Positions 33,953 to 43,980 of a DNA stretch of 64,000 nucleotides are shown here, one piece after another. The DNA is from an uncultured Aquimarina sp. (GTDB lineage Bacteria; Bacteroidota; Bacteroidia; Flavobacteriales; Flavobacteriaceae): contig NZ_CANLYD010000025.1 of assembly GCF_947495315.1 (NCBI RefSeq), positions 19,066 to 83,065 of the forward strand, in the 5' to 3' direction. A model generated the notes under the pieces. That model ran no database searches, was not told where the DNA came from, and worked only from the letters and a program-made list of their open reading frames with translations. The stretch's first letter is position 1, and each line of letters opens with the position of its first letter. The translations under genes and the position numbers were made by a program.

Positions 33953-36778
33953 TTAGTTTAAACTAAGTTTAGTAGTGGCTATTCCTTTTTCGTTTTGGAT
34001 TTGTACTAAGTATAATCCTCTGGATAATTCTCCAATTTCGAAACTTGTTCCTGGTTGGAAATCACCTTCGAATTTTTTGGCTAATGCTCCTGTAATGGTG
34101 TACACAGATACTTTTTGTACCGATTCATTAATACTAAAAGCTGTTTGTGCTGGATTAGGATATGCATCAAAACTAGCACCTTTAATAACATCTTCGATAC
34201 CTAAAGTAACAGATTCTTGATTTCCGAATATCTTAAACTCACCCGGCTGTAATGTGATAAGAGCGTTTACATCTGTTACATCAATTGTTTCTCCAGTATC
34301 ACTTAATAAATCATACCAAGTACCTATTTCTTGAAATTCTGGATCAATATCTAACGGATCAACATCAAAATTACCAATGATAGTTACATGTTTTATCTCA
34401 TCTCCGGTTGCGGTATCATCGGTTAAATGAATTTTCTTATCTGCAGTTGAGGAAACGGATAAGGTGAAATTATCGGTTTTGAATATTTTATCATTTAACT
34501 TTAATCTAATTAACTTAGTATATAGATCATAGACATCTGTTCTGTCAGTAACGTTGAGATAATCCCAACGAATAGGCTTAGGATTTGTTCTACATCCATT
34601 ATCAATGGATCCGTCCTCACATCGGTTGATACTAAAACCATATCCTAATTCACCAAATTGCCAAATCATTTTTGGACCTGGAATGGTAAAGTAAAATGCT
34701 CCGGCAAGTTCTACTCTATCTAAAGCGGTTGATAATTCTGTAACATCATATGCAGGAGCACTGGTGTCATTACCAAATTGAACATTTTTATACATCAATC
34801 GCTCTTCATCGTGACTTTCCATATAAGAAATTGCAGAAGGACCGTCAAAACCTTTTACTTTATAGGATACTCCTGAAAAATTGGATTTACCACCGTCATG
34901 GTAGCCCATTGTAGATTCATTGTAAGGATCGGTTTGTTTGTTCCAAAGTAATATACCTTTACCTTCATTAGCCCGGTAATCAGCCCATTCCTTTTCTTCG
35001 GTAATACGTCCTAAATGTTCAAAAATGACATAAAAATCAGGATTAACAGCCCATTGATAATCAGCATATTCTTTTAGAATATCAACTCTGTCTTGCTGAA
35101 AAGCATTCGTACAAGAATCATCAGAGGCTGTACAGTTTTGAGTAAATCCTTTGGTTAGGTCCCATCTAAAACCATCTATGTTATATTCTTCAATCCAATA
35201 CTCAACAGTTCTTTTTACATAATCTTGTGTAGCCTGTTTACTATGATCAAAATCATTAAACACACTAAAAGAATGCGTTGCTGTCTGGTTAAAGAATGGG
35301 CTATCTGCACTTGCTTGCCCACCATAACCGCCACCAGATGTATTCCACATTCTGTAATATGGGTTTTGACCAGAAGCATGGTTATAGACAACATCCAATA
35401 TTATCGCGATTCCTCTGGCGTGACATTCATCTACAAATTGTTTAAATGCTGTAGGAGTACCATAATATTTATCTAATGCCATATGGAAAGATGGGTTATA
35501 CCCCCAGCTATTGTTTCCATCAAATTCTGAAACAGGCATCAATTCAATAGCATTAATTCCTAAGTCTTGCAAATAATCAAGTCTTGCTTTAACTGAATCA
35601 AAAGAATGTAATGCATCAAAATCTCTAATTAATAACTCATAGATTACTAAATCAGTAACTTCAGGTCTCTGGAAATCGGTTGTTTGCCATACATATTCAG
35701 CTTCACTTGTTTTAAACCAAGATACGGCATCATTCGTTTTCCCTGCCGGATAGCTTGGTAAATTTGGAAAAGTAGTAGCATCAATAAATCCATCGTTAAA
35801 TTCAGATAATATTAATGTAGCGTAGGGGTCAGCAACAGAGATGGATGCGTCTACCACATATTGATATAAGATATCAGCATTATTTGGTAAGTTGTCTATT
35901 GTAATCCAGAATCGATCTTGAGCACTATCTTTATTTAACAAGTAAGTATTGTCAAGAGCCCAGTCATTTCCGTTAAAATTTCCTTTTACGTGAACAAAGT
36001 TTTTTCCAGGTGCATATAGCACTAAAGTGGCAGAAGTACCATCTAAATTTAATCCGTCTTTCATTCCTGCAGGTACTGGCGCTTCATTGTTCACAGGAGT
36101 TGTAATAGCAGAGAAAGTTTCGGATAAGGAATTAGAAGTTCCTGATTCTGTAGCTACAAGTTCGAAGTCTATACTTTCCGTAATCGTATAGTTAGTCGTA
36201 TAGTTTGTTATTCCGTTTTGTGTGTCAACAGAAACACCATTAGCATAAAGTTCGAAGTCTGCATTTAAAGTTGTAGTTGCAGTAATTGTTAAGTCATTTC
36301 CACTATCAATAATGCTTACAGATTCTGTAGGTGCATCTAAAGCCAGCTGAAAGATACCAACGTCGACTATATTGTCTTGAGTTTTATTATCTCCTGTACC
36401 ATCTTGAGCTTTGGCTAACATACCGATACGGTCAATCCCTGTAGCACCATAAAAGATTGTAGGTGTTAGGGTGATAGAGTATGTGCCATTTCCGTTGTCA
36501 GTAAAGATCTGCGGTTGTGCACTATTCGATGAGTCTGTCCAGTCCCCATTATTAGGAGAATTGATAGCTGCAGTAGCGGTTGGACTATCAAAGTACCAAG
36601 CCCATAGATACAAGTCTGTTGCTCCCCAAACACTAAGATCCACTCCAGATACTGTAATGGTAATCTCATCACCCTCATTAAACGCTGGAGGGTCAATGGT
36701 AAAAGTTGCATTTTGCTGCTGTGCATAGGACATCATCAGTCCTAGAAAGAACACAAATACTAAAGTAAATTTTTTCAT
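33953..36778 (-). CDS. Secreted alpha-amylase family (GH13) enzyme with T9SS sorting domain
   Basis: This encodes 941 residues. The signal peptide ends near residue 19 (SYA-QQQ). The N-terminal half has beta-sandwich domains, including a CBM48-like module (LYAPGKNFVHVKGNFNGNDW). The GH13 barrel contains AIELMPVSEF, VVYNHASG, the nucleophile Asp in DGFRWDLTKGF, the acid/base Glu in VIFEHLG and the third acid in ESHDEERLM. The last 75 residues from YPNPAQTAF are a type A T9SS sorting domain, so the enzyme is exported across the outer membrane. It is the last gene of the minus-strand susC-susD-susE set and should cut starch or related alpha-glucans at the surface. Whether it is an amylase or a pullulanase cannot be fixed here. 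Confidence 0.92.
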   Translation of the reverse strand: MKKFTLVFVFFLGLMMSYAQQQNATFTIDPPAFNEGDEITITVSGVDLSVWGATDLYLWAWYFDSPTATAAINSPNNGDWTDSSNSAQPQIFTDNGNGTYSITLTPTIFYGATGIDRIGMLAKAQDGTGDNKTQDNIVDVGIFQLALDAPTESVSIIDSGNDLTITATTTLNADFELYANGVSVDTQNGITNYTTNYTITESIDFELVATESGTSNSLSETFSAITTPVNNEAPVPAGMKDGLNLDGTSATLVLYAPGKNFVHVKGNFNGNDWALDNTYLLNKDSAQDRFWITIDNLPNNADILYQYVVDASISVADPYATLILSEFNDGFIDATTFPNLPSYPAGKTNDAVSWFKTSEAEYVWQTTDFQRPEVTDLVIYELLIRDFDALHSFDSVKARLDYLQDLGINAIELMPVSEFDGNNSWGYNPSFHMALDKYYGTPTAFKQFVDECHARGIAIILDVVYNHASGQNPYYRMWNTSGGGYGGQASADSPFFNQTATHSFSVFNDFDHSKQATQDYVKRTVEYWIEEYNIDGFRWDLTKGFTQNCTASDDSCTNAFQQDRVDILKEYADYQWAVNPDFYVIFEHLGRITEEKEWADYRANEGKGILLWNKQTDPYNESTMGYHDGGKSNFSGVSYKVKGFDGPSAISYMESHDEERLMYKNVQFGNDTSAPAYDVTELSTALDRVELAGAFYFTIPGPKMIWQFGELGYGFSINRCEDGSIDNGCRTNPKPIRWDYLNVTDRTDVYDLYTKLIRLKLNDKIFKTDNFTLSVSSTADKKIHLTDDTATGDEIKHVTIIGNFDVDPLDIDPEFQEIGTWYDLLSDTGETIDVTDVNALITLQPGEFKIFGNQESVTLGIEDVIKGASFDAYPNPAQTAFSINESVQKVSVYTITGALAKKFEGDFQPGTSFEIGELSRGLYLVQIQNEKGIATTKLSLN

Positions 36779-36798
36779 GACGTTATGTATTTAAAGTA

Positions 36799-36829
36799 AA
36801 AAGGCTGTTATTAGATATAACAGCCTTTT
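36799..36829 (-). terminator. Hairpin between susE and the amylase gene
   Basis: Perfect 13-bp arms (36799-36811 and 36817-36829) enclose a 5-base loop. On the minus strand the stem ends in a short T run. It probably attenuates transcription into the amylase gene or protects the upstream mRNA end. Confidence 0.7.
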
Positions 36830-36844
36830 CGTATTTATTTTTGA

Positions 36845-38062
36845 TTATTGCAATACTGCGGAATAAGAATATCCTCTTGGGTTACTCAAATCAAGAGTAA
36901 CCACATACGTACCATCAGCATCCACGGATAAATTAGGTCCGTTAAAGTCCATAGATCCATCGTTTCCAGCATCTCCTCCTAAGTTTAATGCCCAATCATC
37001 ATTTGCTCTAAACTTAAATTCTCCAGCAGTAAGATTAATGGTGATCGTCCATACTTGCGTTGTAGCATCATATGTCATATCGTGATCGTTTCCAGGTACA
37101 CCTTCAGTTCCTCCAGCTGGCCATCCAAGTGGAGTAGCACCACCAACTAAGGCCCATTCTGCAGGTTCTACACTATACGTGATGTTATCTACATCAGTAA
37201 GATTAGCTCTTACTAAATAATACCCAGCAACAGAACCGGCAGGTAAACCACAGTTTACTTCTCCTTCTTGAACTAAAATCTCAGTGTAAGATCCATCACT
37301 AGCTCCAGCATCACCATAATCTCCATCAAAACTAGTCGTTGTAGGTAAGAATTTATAATTAGCACCTGCATCATTAAAGAATACAAAACCTTCATATTGT
37401 GTATCTTCTTCATCTCTAGCCATAATAGCTGGCGCATTTTCAGAAGCAGTCCAGTTTGGACCATATCCACTTGCTTCTAAGAAGCTTCCAACTACATATA
37501 ATTTAGGGAATTCTACTTCCTCTATAACAGGTTCTGGTAAGAAAACATTAATAGGTAGTATGTCAGAAATAGTAGAAGGGCCACCATCTGTTGTTCCCAC
37601 AGAAGCTACTAATCTAAAAAACAGTTCACCAGCATTATTAGGAACAGGATCTCCATCACTATCAAGAATTGGGTTTCCATCTGCATCTACCTGAGAGGTC
37701 AACGGGTCATTATCAAGACCAGCAGTTGCTGCTAAGTCAAATAATTGTTGTACCGTTACAGGGATATCATTAGCAGCAGTAGTTCCTAAACCAGTAAAAG
37801 TTTCGAATGTAGATTCACCAGAACCTTGAAGGGCGTAAGTAATAGCAGTGTCTACTCCAAAATCAGGAGATTGCCATACAAATCTTTCTGCAGTATTGTT
37901 TGATGCTTCTATTGTTAATACATATTCTGAAGAAACAGAATTTGTAAATGTAATTGCCTCTACAGGGTCTTGCGCTGTAAATACTAATGCGTCGTCGTCA
38001 GTACAAGCATTGAACCCAATTAAGGCTACTAATGCCATCACTATTATTGATATTTTTTTCAT
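36845..38062 (-). CDS. susE: SusE/SusF-type starch-binding outer-membrane lipoprotein
   Basis: This encodes 405 residues with a lipoprotein signal ending at GFNAC-TDDD. The N-terminal SusE domain has the typical opening (ITFTNSVSSEYVLTIEASNN, with the FVWQSPDFG block after it), followed by carbohydrate-binding modules. The C-terminal part (WALVGGATPLGWPAGG, QVWTITINLTAGEFKFRAND) fits the SusF/SusE glycan-binding fold. It should sit on the cell surface and hold maltooligosaccharide next to SusC/SusD. It is the third gene of the minus-strand set, 33 bp after susD. Confidence 0.88.
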   Translation of the reverse strand: MKKISIIVMALVALIGFNACTDDDALVFTAQDPVEAITFTNSVSSEYVLTIEASNNTAERFVWQSPDFGVDTAITYALQGSGESTFETFTGLGTTAANDIPVTVQQLFDLAATAGLDNDPLTSQVDADGNPILDSDGDPVPNNAGELFFRLVASVGTTDGGPSTISDILPINVFLPEPVIEEVEFPKLYVVGSFLEASGYGPNWTASENAPAIMARDEEDTQYEGFVFFNDAGANYKFLPTTTSFDGDYGDAGASDGSYTEILVQEGEVNCGLPAGSVAGYYLVRANLTDVDNITYSVEPAEWALVGGATPLGWPAGGTEGVPGNDHDMTYDATTQVWTITINLTAGEFKFRANDDWALNLGGDAGNDGSMDFNGPNLSVDADGTYVVTLDLSNPRGYSYSAVLQ

Positions 38063-38095
38063 GTTGCTTATATTTTTAAAAATTGAGTTTAATAA

Positions 38096-39715
38096 TTAAT
38101 AACCAGGATTTTGACCTAGATTTTGATTGGCAGCTCTAGCTGCATCAGGAACAGGAAATAGATCTCTAAATGCAGGAATCGCAATTCCATTTTGAGAATT
38201 TCCTTTAAGTGCCCAGTTGTATCCACCACCAGAGAATAATCCAAAACGCACAAGATCTTGTCTTCTGTGTCCTTCCCAATACAATTCTCTTGCTCGTTCG
38301 TCAATGATAAAATCAAGATCAACATCTGCGGAAGAAACAGTTGCAGCATTACTTCTATTTCTAAGATCATTGATATATCCTAAAGCGGTATTAGGATCAC
38401 CACCACCACCTCTCAGATTTGCTTCCGCATACATTAGATACACATCAGCTAATCTAAACATAGGGAAATCTACATCAGAAAATTCGTTGCCAGCATCAGT
38501 TCCGGTTTCACCAGTAGTTGTTACGTTAGTGTACTTTTCTAAAACAAAACCTGTTGTAGGATCTGTTATATTTGATATTTCTGGAGTTCTACGATCTTTA
38601 ATAATGGTATTTCTATCATCATCTATGAAATCATCACCATCAAATTTTTCTGAAAACTGAGGAGATATTCTGATCGCCCCTGACCATCCTGCAGCTGTAA
38701 CACCAAGGTTTTCTCCATTTCGTTCAATACTACCAACTGCTCCATTGGTCATTACCGTAGTAGGGCCAAAGTTTTGTGTGAATTGTCCATCGGCAATTAG
38801 AGGAAATATAATCTCATTAGCAGCTTGATTAGTATTATTATCACCTCTAAAAAGATCCTTATAGTTATTCGCTAGAGTGTATCCTCCATTAATAATTCTT
38901 TCACAATATATTCTACAATCACTATAACGATTAGTGTCAATATAAACTTCTGCATTTAGATACATTTTAGCTAGAATTGCCCAAGCTACTCCTTTGTCTC
39001 CTCTACCATATTCATTTCGTCTTGGATCTGTAAGTTCAGGCTCTATGGCTAGTAATTCACTTTCAATAAAATCAAATAATTGTTGACGATTCATTTCAGG
39101 GCCTTGAGTACTTCCTACCACATCATTTTCAGAATAAAATGGTGCTCTTCCATAAGAATCCATTAAATTGTAATAAGCTAATGCTCTAAGTAATCTAGCT
39201 TCAGCTCTATATAATGCGATTTCTGTTCTTAATTCTCCAGTAACACCTCTTGAATCTAATTTACCATCAGTTGTTTGACGTAAAAATTCATTTGCTAATG
39301 ATACAGAGAACATTGCTCTACTAAAGAAACCACGTATGATAGTATTTGCTCCTGTCCAGGTAGATGTTTGTAAATCATCTATGAATCCAGCTTCATCGTT
39401 TATATAAGTCCATACGATTTCATCCGTAGTAAATATTTGCATATTCATAATACCACGACCGTATTGACTGGTACCCGCATCTACACCACCGATATTGGAG
39501 GATGTCGGTCCGGCTAACCCAGTGAGTGATAAATTTCCATATATTCCTGCAATTGCTTGTTCATAAGAACCAGGATCGGCATAAAATTCTTCTGCAAGGA
39601 AAATTGTATTGTCCCTTGGATCCTGATTAAGATCGTCTGTACAAGAATTCAGAGAGATGATAGCAATCATCAACGCTAAAAACTTGAAGTAATTATCTTT
39701 TATATTCATTTTCAT
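38096..39715 (-). CDS. susD: SusD/RagB-type nutrient-binding lipoprotein
   Basis: This encodes 539 residues with a lipoprotein signal ending at SLNSC-TDDLN. SusD-type TPR-like helices are visible (AEARLLRALAYYNLMDSYG, VAWAILAKMYLNAEVYI). The conserved C-terminal segment follows (MFRLADVYLMYAEA, then LDFIIDERARELYWEGHRR and LVRFG). SusD binds oligosaccharide on the surface and forms the lid of the SusC channel. It starts 5 bp after the susC stop, so the pair is translated together. Confidence 0.96.
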   Translation of the reverse strand: MKMNIKDNYFKFLALMIAIISLNSCTDDLNQDPRDNTIFLAEEFYADPGSYEQAIAGIYGNLSLTGLAGPTSSNIGGVDAGTSQYGRGIMNMQIFTTDEIVWTYINDEAGFIDDLQTSTWTGANTIIRGFFSRAMFSVSLANEFLRQTTDGKLDSRGVTGELRTEIALYRAEARLLRALAYYNLMDSYGRAPFYSENDVVGSTQGPEMNRQQLFDFIESELLAIEPELTDPRRNEYGRGDKGVAWAILAKMYLNAEVYIDTNRYSDCRIYCERIINGGYTLANNYKDLFRGDNNTNQAANEIIFPLIADGQFTQNFGPTTVMTNGAVGSIERNGENLGVTAAGWSGAIRISPQFSEKFDGDDFIDDDRNTIIKDRRTPEISNITDPTTGFVLEKYTNVTTTGETGTDAGNEFSDVDFPMFRLADVYLMYAEANLRGGGGDPNTALGYINDLRNRSNAATVSSADVDLDFIIDERARELYWEGHRRQDLVRFGLFSGGGYNWALKGNSQNGIAIPAFRDLFPVPDAARAANQNLGQNPGY

Positions 39716-39720
39716 AACAA

Positions 39721-42678
39721 TTAATTAAATTTTACGTTAGCTCCCATCAAGAAAGTTCTTGCTCGTGGGAAGAGGGTTTGATCGACTCCAGAAAAGATTT
39801 CAGGATCTAAACCTGAATATTCAGTTATGATAAATACGTTCTGAACACCACCCCATAATCTTATTGAAGAAGTATCTCCGAAGAACTTCTTAAATGTATA
39901 TCCTAAAGTTACGTTGTCCATCTTTAAAAATGAAGCATTTTCTACATAAATATCAGATTGGAAAGTATCTCCAAAAACGTTAAAGTTGGTGTCTAACAAT
40001 GAAGTGTTTTGATTTGCTAAAGTTCCATTGTTGTTTATAGCATTGTAAGTAGCTCCTCCTTCTACACCGTTAAACATATAGTTTCCAAGACTAGCTCTAA
40101 GGTTAAAAGATAAATCAAAACCTTTGTATGTCATATTGGACTGGAATCCCATTGTGACGTCAGCTGTATTGTTTCTGTATATATATTTATCATCACTATT
40201 GATGACATTATCTCCATTTAGATCAGCATAAGCACCTTCAATCGGAGCTCCGTTAACATCATACAATTGTTTGAAAACATAGAAAGAAAATGGAGCAAAC
40301 CCTTCTCTGTGGATCTGTATATTACCACCGGTACCACCTACTGATGGTCCTACTAATTGATCTTCACCACCAACAAGTTTTTCTACCTTTTGATCAAGAA
40401 AAGCAGCATTATAGTTGATATTCCATGTAAAGTTTTCATTTCTTACAATACTAGCATCTATATTTACCTCAATACCTTCTGTTAATAGATCACCTAAGTT
40501 TTGTGGGCCAATGTTACCAAAGTTAGCACCATCCGGCAAACTTCCTTGAACAAATAAATCTTCTGTTTCTTTTCTATACACATCAATTGATCCATTAATT
40601 CGATCATTGAATAGACCATAATCCAAACCAATGTTGTATTGAATAGTAGTCTCCCAAGTAAGTAGTTCATTTCTAAATCCAGGAATAGAAACTGGAATAA
40701 GTCTATTACCAAACGTATATTGATCGGTAATTGTACCTTGTGCATATTGTTCTATAAAAGGTAATTTGAAATCATTGGCGTCGGTGGTAATATTTTCTTG
40801 TCCAGTAACACCATATCCTAATCGAAGTTTAAGATTGCTTAAGGTTTGGGAATCTGCTAGGAAGTTTTCGTCAGAAATATTCCAGGCAAATGCAGCTGCT
40901 GGGAAATTACCCCATCTATTATCTTCACTAAATCTTGACGTCCCATCTCTTCTATATGATAAAGTAAGAAGGTATTTGTCGCTCAGGCCTAGGTTTGCTC
41001 TAGCAAAAAATGCAGCCAACACAAGATCTGGATCAGATTGTGCTCGAGATTCAGTTTCATTGTCTCCTCTTAACTCACCAGAATTAAAATTATCTACTCT
41101 AAACTTTTGATAAGAGTACCCTCCTGTTACATCTAAATTTAGTCCTCCTAATGCCTTTTTATAATTAAGATATGAATCAAATAGAGTATTCCTTCTATAG
41201 CTCGAAAATTCAGATCTTGAACCATCAAGGATATTACCAGTCAATTGCTCCCCGCCAGCACTTTCGCGCGATAACTCGTTAAAACCATCACCATTTTGTT
41301 CGTCAAAACCTACATTAACAGTAGCTGTTAATTCAGGTAAAAACCATAAAGAATAATCTACTTTAAAATTACCAAAGTAACGATCTACTTCACTACGATT
41401 GTTTCTTTGTAAAAGAGCAGCAACCGGGTTTGTGTTTGCCATAACGTCATTAAATGATCCATTTGGATTAAGGCTATCATATTCAAAAAAGCCACCAAAT
41501 GGAGAATTAGGGTCATATACCGGTTGTGTTGGATCAAAAGCTATTGCTGATCCTTCAACATCAGCTGCAAACCTATTTTTTTCGAAAGTAGCATTTGCAT
41601 TTAAGTTAAATTTTAAATTACCATTCAAGAAAGATGGGTTTAAAACCAATGATGTTGTCGATCTTTTGTATTCACTTGTTAAGCGTAAACCATCTTGATC
41701 TAAATGACCTGCTGAGAAACGGATTGGTAATACATCAAATAAGGATCCTCTTACAGAGATATTATTGTCGGTGGATACTGCATTTCTGTAAATTTCTTTT
41801 TGCCAGTCCGTATTAGCTGTCCCTAGTTGACTAGCATCAATGTTATTATTTATCAATGACTGTTCTAATACCAAACTTCTAAATTCATCAGCAGAAAAGA
41901 CATCCACAGTTTCAGGAATAGTATAGATCCCAGTTTGAAAATTATAATCTACTTTTAATCCTTTACTTCCTTTTATAGTTTCAATAATAATAACCCCTGC
42001 AGAAGCTCTGTTTCCATAAATAGCAGTTGCAGATGCATCTTTTAAAACTGTAAAAGATTTAATGTTGCTAGGATTGATTGAAGATAATACTGATTGAGAA
42101 CCACCAACAAAATCATTACTTACGGGTAGACCATCAATAACTATTAGAGGATCATTAGAAGCATCCAAAGAACTTCCTCCACGAATTCTGATTGCTGCTC
42201 CTGAACCCGGAGCACCACCTGGTGTAATATTAACACCGGCTACACGTCCATTTAATAAGTTTTCAGGAGAAATAATATTTCCTCTGTTAAAATCATCCGC
42301 AGTTACTGTACTTACAGAACCTGTTAAGTCCTTCTTTCTGGCAGAACCATAACCAATGACTACTACCTGTTCCAGTTCTGCCGCATCTTCTTGTAATGCA
42401 ACATCAATTCTCTCGTTTCCGGAGTAAGTGAATTCTTGAGGCAGAAATCCCACGTAAGAAAACTCAACAATGTCTCCATTGTTAACTCCGTTTAAAACGT
42501 AATTTCCATCAAAATCTGATGAAGTTCCGTTTGTTGTTCCCTTTATTATAATATTAACACCGGGAATCGGTTGACCATTTCCAGCATCAGTAACAGTACC
42601 ACTGACTGACGACTGTGCAAAAAAGCTCATTGGTATCAACCACAATAAAAACAATGCGCTTTTAGTAAATGTTTTCAT
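39721..42678 (-). CDS. susC: SusC/RagA-type TonB-dependent outer-membrane transporter
   Basis: This encodes 985 residues. After a signal peptide (to about residue 22) comes the CarboxypepD_reg-like N-terminal extension (SVSGTVTDAGNGQPIPGVNI), then a TonB box and plug (VVIGYGSARKKDLTGSVSTV, RIRGGSSLDASNDPLIVIDG), and a 22-strand barrel ending in FLMGANVKFN. It imports oligosaccharides with TonB energy. The neighbours (LacI regulator, maltose phosphorylase, amylases) point to maltodextrin or starch as substrate. It is the first gene of the minus-strand set and is divergent from the LacI-type regulator gene. Confidence 0.96.
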   Translation of the reverse strand: MKTFTKSALFLLWLIPMSFFAQSSVSGTVTDAGNGQPIPGVNIIIKGTTNGTSSDFDGNYVLNGVNNGDIVEFSYVGFLPQEFTYSGNERIDVALQEDAAELEQVVVIGYGSARKKDLTGSVSTVTADDFNRGNIISPENLLNGRVAGVNITPGGAPGSGAAIRIRGGSSLDASNDPLIVIDGLPVSNDFVGGSQSVLSSINPSNIKSFTVLKDASATAIYGNRASAGVIIIETIKGSKGLKVDYNFQTGIYTIPETVDVFSADEFRSLVLEQSLINNNIDASQLGTANTDWQKEIYRNAVSTDNNISVRGSLFDVLPIRFSAGHLDQDGLRLTSEYKRSTTSLVLNPSFLNGNLKFNLNANATFEKNRFAADVEGSAIAFDPTQPVYDPNSPFGGFFEYDSLNPNGSFNDVMANTNPVAALLQRNNRSEVDRYFGNFKVDYSLWFLPELTATVNVGFDEQNGDGFNELSRESAGGEQLTGNILDGSRSEFSSYRRNTLFDSYLNYKKALGGLNLDVTGGYSYQKFRVDNFNSGELRGDNETESRAQSDPDLVLAAFFARANLGLSDKYLLTLSYRRDGTSRFSEDNRWGNFPAAAFAWNISDENFLADSQTLSNLKLRLGYGVTGQENITTDANDFKLPFIEQYAQGTITDQYTFGNRLIPVSIPGFRNELLTWETTIQYNIGLDYGLFNDRINGSIDVYRKETEDLFVQGSLPDGANFGNIGPQNLGDLLTEGIEVNIDASIVRNENFTWNINYNAAFLDQKVEKLVGGEDQLVGPSVGGTGGNIQIHREGFAPFSFYVFKQLYDVNGAPIEGAYADLNGDNVINSDDKYIYRNNTADVTMGFQSNMTYKGFDLSFNLRASLGNYMFNGVEGGATYNAINNNGTLANQNTSLLDTNFNVFGDTFQSDIYVENASFLKMDNVTLGYTFKKFFGDTSSIRLWGGVQNVFIITEYSGLDPEIFSGVDQTLFPRARTFLMGANVKFN

Positions 42679-42711
42679 ATAAATTTAAATTAGTTTTTAA
42701 TTGTTTTTAGC

Positions 42712-42729
42712 CTTATATTTTCACTTTCT
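42712..42729. repeat. 18-bp repeat CTTATATTTTCACTTTCT, copy 1
   Basis: This is identical, base for base and in the same orientation, to 43981-43998. Copy 1 lies 34 bp upstream of susC and copy 2 lies 60 bp upstream of the GPH transporter gene. Confidence 0.7.
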
Positions 42730-42788
42730 GAAAGCCAATGTATGTAAAATCTATGTTAAATTTGAGCTACGGTGTAGCCGTAACCTTA

Positions 42789-42802
42789 CGAAAACGTTTG
42801 CG
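42789..42802. promoter_or_regulatory. Candidate LacI-type operator in the susC/lacI intergenic region
   Basis: CGAAAACGTTTGCG is a near-perfect palindrome centred on CG, as is usual for LacI-family operators. The same CGAAAACGTTT core occurs upstream of pfkA. The overlapping segment 42794-42811 (ACGTTTGCGTGTGGATAA) also differs at only two informative positions from the element upstream of the peptide precursors. Confidence 0.6.
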
Positions 42803-42903
42803 TGTGGATAACTTTTAAAATTCTGTTAAAATTTTAAGGGGATTTGTGATCATATCGCATATTTTCGCGTCAAAATTTAACTTTTAATTAAAATTCAAGG
42901 GAA

Positions 42904-43926
42904 ATGAAGCAAAAAGTTACGTTAAAACAAATAGCAAAAGAGCTTGATGTATCTATCTCAACCGTGTCAAAAGCATTAAAAGATAGTGTAGAGATAAGTT
43001 TGGATACTCGACAAAAGGTAAAAGCTTTCGCTAAGTTGTATAATTACAAGCCTAACAACATTGCACTTAGCCTGAAAAACAGAAAAACAAAAACAATTGG
43101 AGTTATAATTCCTGAGATCGTCCATCATTTTTTTACTACAGTAATTGGTGGTGTCGAGAAGGTTGCCAATGAAAAAGGCTATAATGTGATTATATGCTCT
43201 TCAAACAATTCTTTTGATAAAGAAGTAATTAACTTGGAAATGTTAGCCAGTGGAAGCGCCGATGGTTTTATTTTATCCGTAGCAAAAGAAACACAACAAA
43301 AAAAAGATTATCATCATATAGAAGAAACCATGAGTCAGGGAATGCCTGTCGTACTTTTTGATAGGATTATAGACGAGCTTGTGTGTGATAAGGTAATTAT
43401 TGATGATGGAAAAGGCGCCCAGACTGCTACCAATCATCTGTTGTCTTTAGGATGTAAAAAGATTGCTATTCTTACAACTGTAGACTACATTAGTGTAGGT
43501 AAGCTGCGAACCAATGGATATTTAAGAGCGTTAAGAGCTTATGATATTACTGCTCGTGAAGATTATATTCTAAAAATAGAAGATATTGATAATTGCGAAT
43601 CAGAAATTTCAGATTTCCTTGAAGATAAGGATGTGGACGCTATTTTTGCTGTAAATGAACTGTTTGCAGTAACTGCCGCAAGAGTTTTAAATGAAAAAGG
43701 TAAAAAAGTACCTGAAGATGTATCTATTGTAGGGTTTACGGATGGTATATTATCCAAGCATTTTATTCCTAGTTTAACAACCATCAGCCAACATGGAGAA
43801 GAAATGGGTATAAGAGCCGCAAAGCTGCTTATAGATAAGCTCGAAGGAGAAGAAGATGTTCCTGAAGAATATAAAACGGTGATTATCGATACTAGCTTGA
43901 TCCAAAGGCAATCCACAAAAAAATAA
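42904..43926 (+). CDS. LacI-family transcriptional regulator of the maltodextrin locus
   Basis: This encodes 340 residues. The N-terminal helix-turn-helix (VTLKQIAKELDVSISTVSKAL, with the hinge helix around NNIALSLK) is followed by a periplasmic-binding-protein-like effector domain from about residue 60 (TIGVIIPEI, DGFILSVAKE, VPVVLFDR-like AMPVVLFDR region, DAIFAVNE, VSIVGFTDG). It is placed between the susC set and the transporter/phosphorylase set, divergent from the first and in line with the second. This fits a regulator of maltose or maltodextrin use, acting on the CG-centred palindrome in its own upstream region. Whether it activates or represses is not visible. Confidence 0.93.
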   Translation: MKQKVTLKQIAKELDVSISTVSKALKDSVEISLDTRQKVKAFAKLYNYKPNNIALSLKNRKTKTIGVIIPEIVHHFFTTVIGGVEKVANEKGYNVIICSSNNSFDKEVINLEMLASGSADGFILSVAKETQQKKDYHHIEETMSQGMPVVLFDRIIDELVCDKVIIDDGKGAQTATNHLLSLGCKKIAILTTVDYISVGKLRTNGYLRALRAYDITAREDYILKIEDIDNCESEISDFLEDKDVDAIFAVNELFAVTAARVLNEKGKKVPEDVSIVGFTDGILSKHFIPSLTTISQHGEEMGIRAAKLLIDKLEGEEDVPEEYKTVIIDTSLIQRQSTKK

Positions 43927-43980
43927 CACACTAAAATTATTTTATTTAAAATAAAATAATATATTTGATCCCTATCAGAA

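Noticed and set aside
42803..42811. Perfect DnaA box TTATCCACA as evidence for a replication origin
   Set aside because: Only one box, with no cluster, no AT-rich unwinding region pattern and no dnaA or other origin genes nearby.
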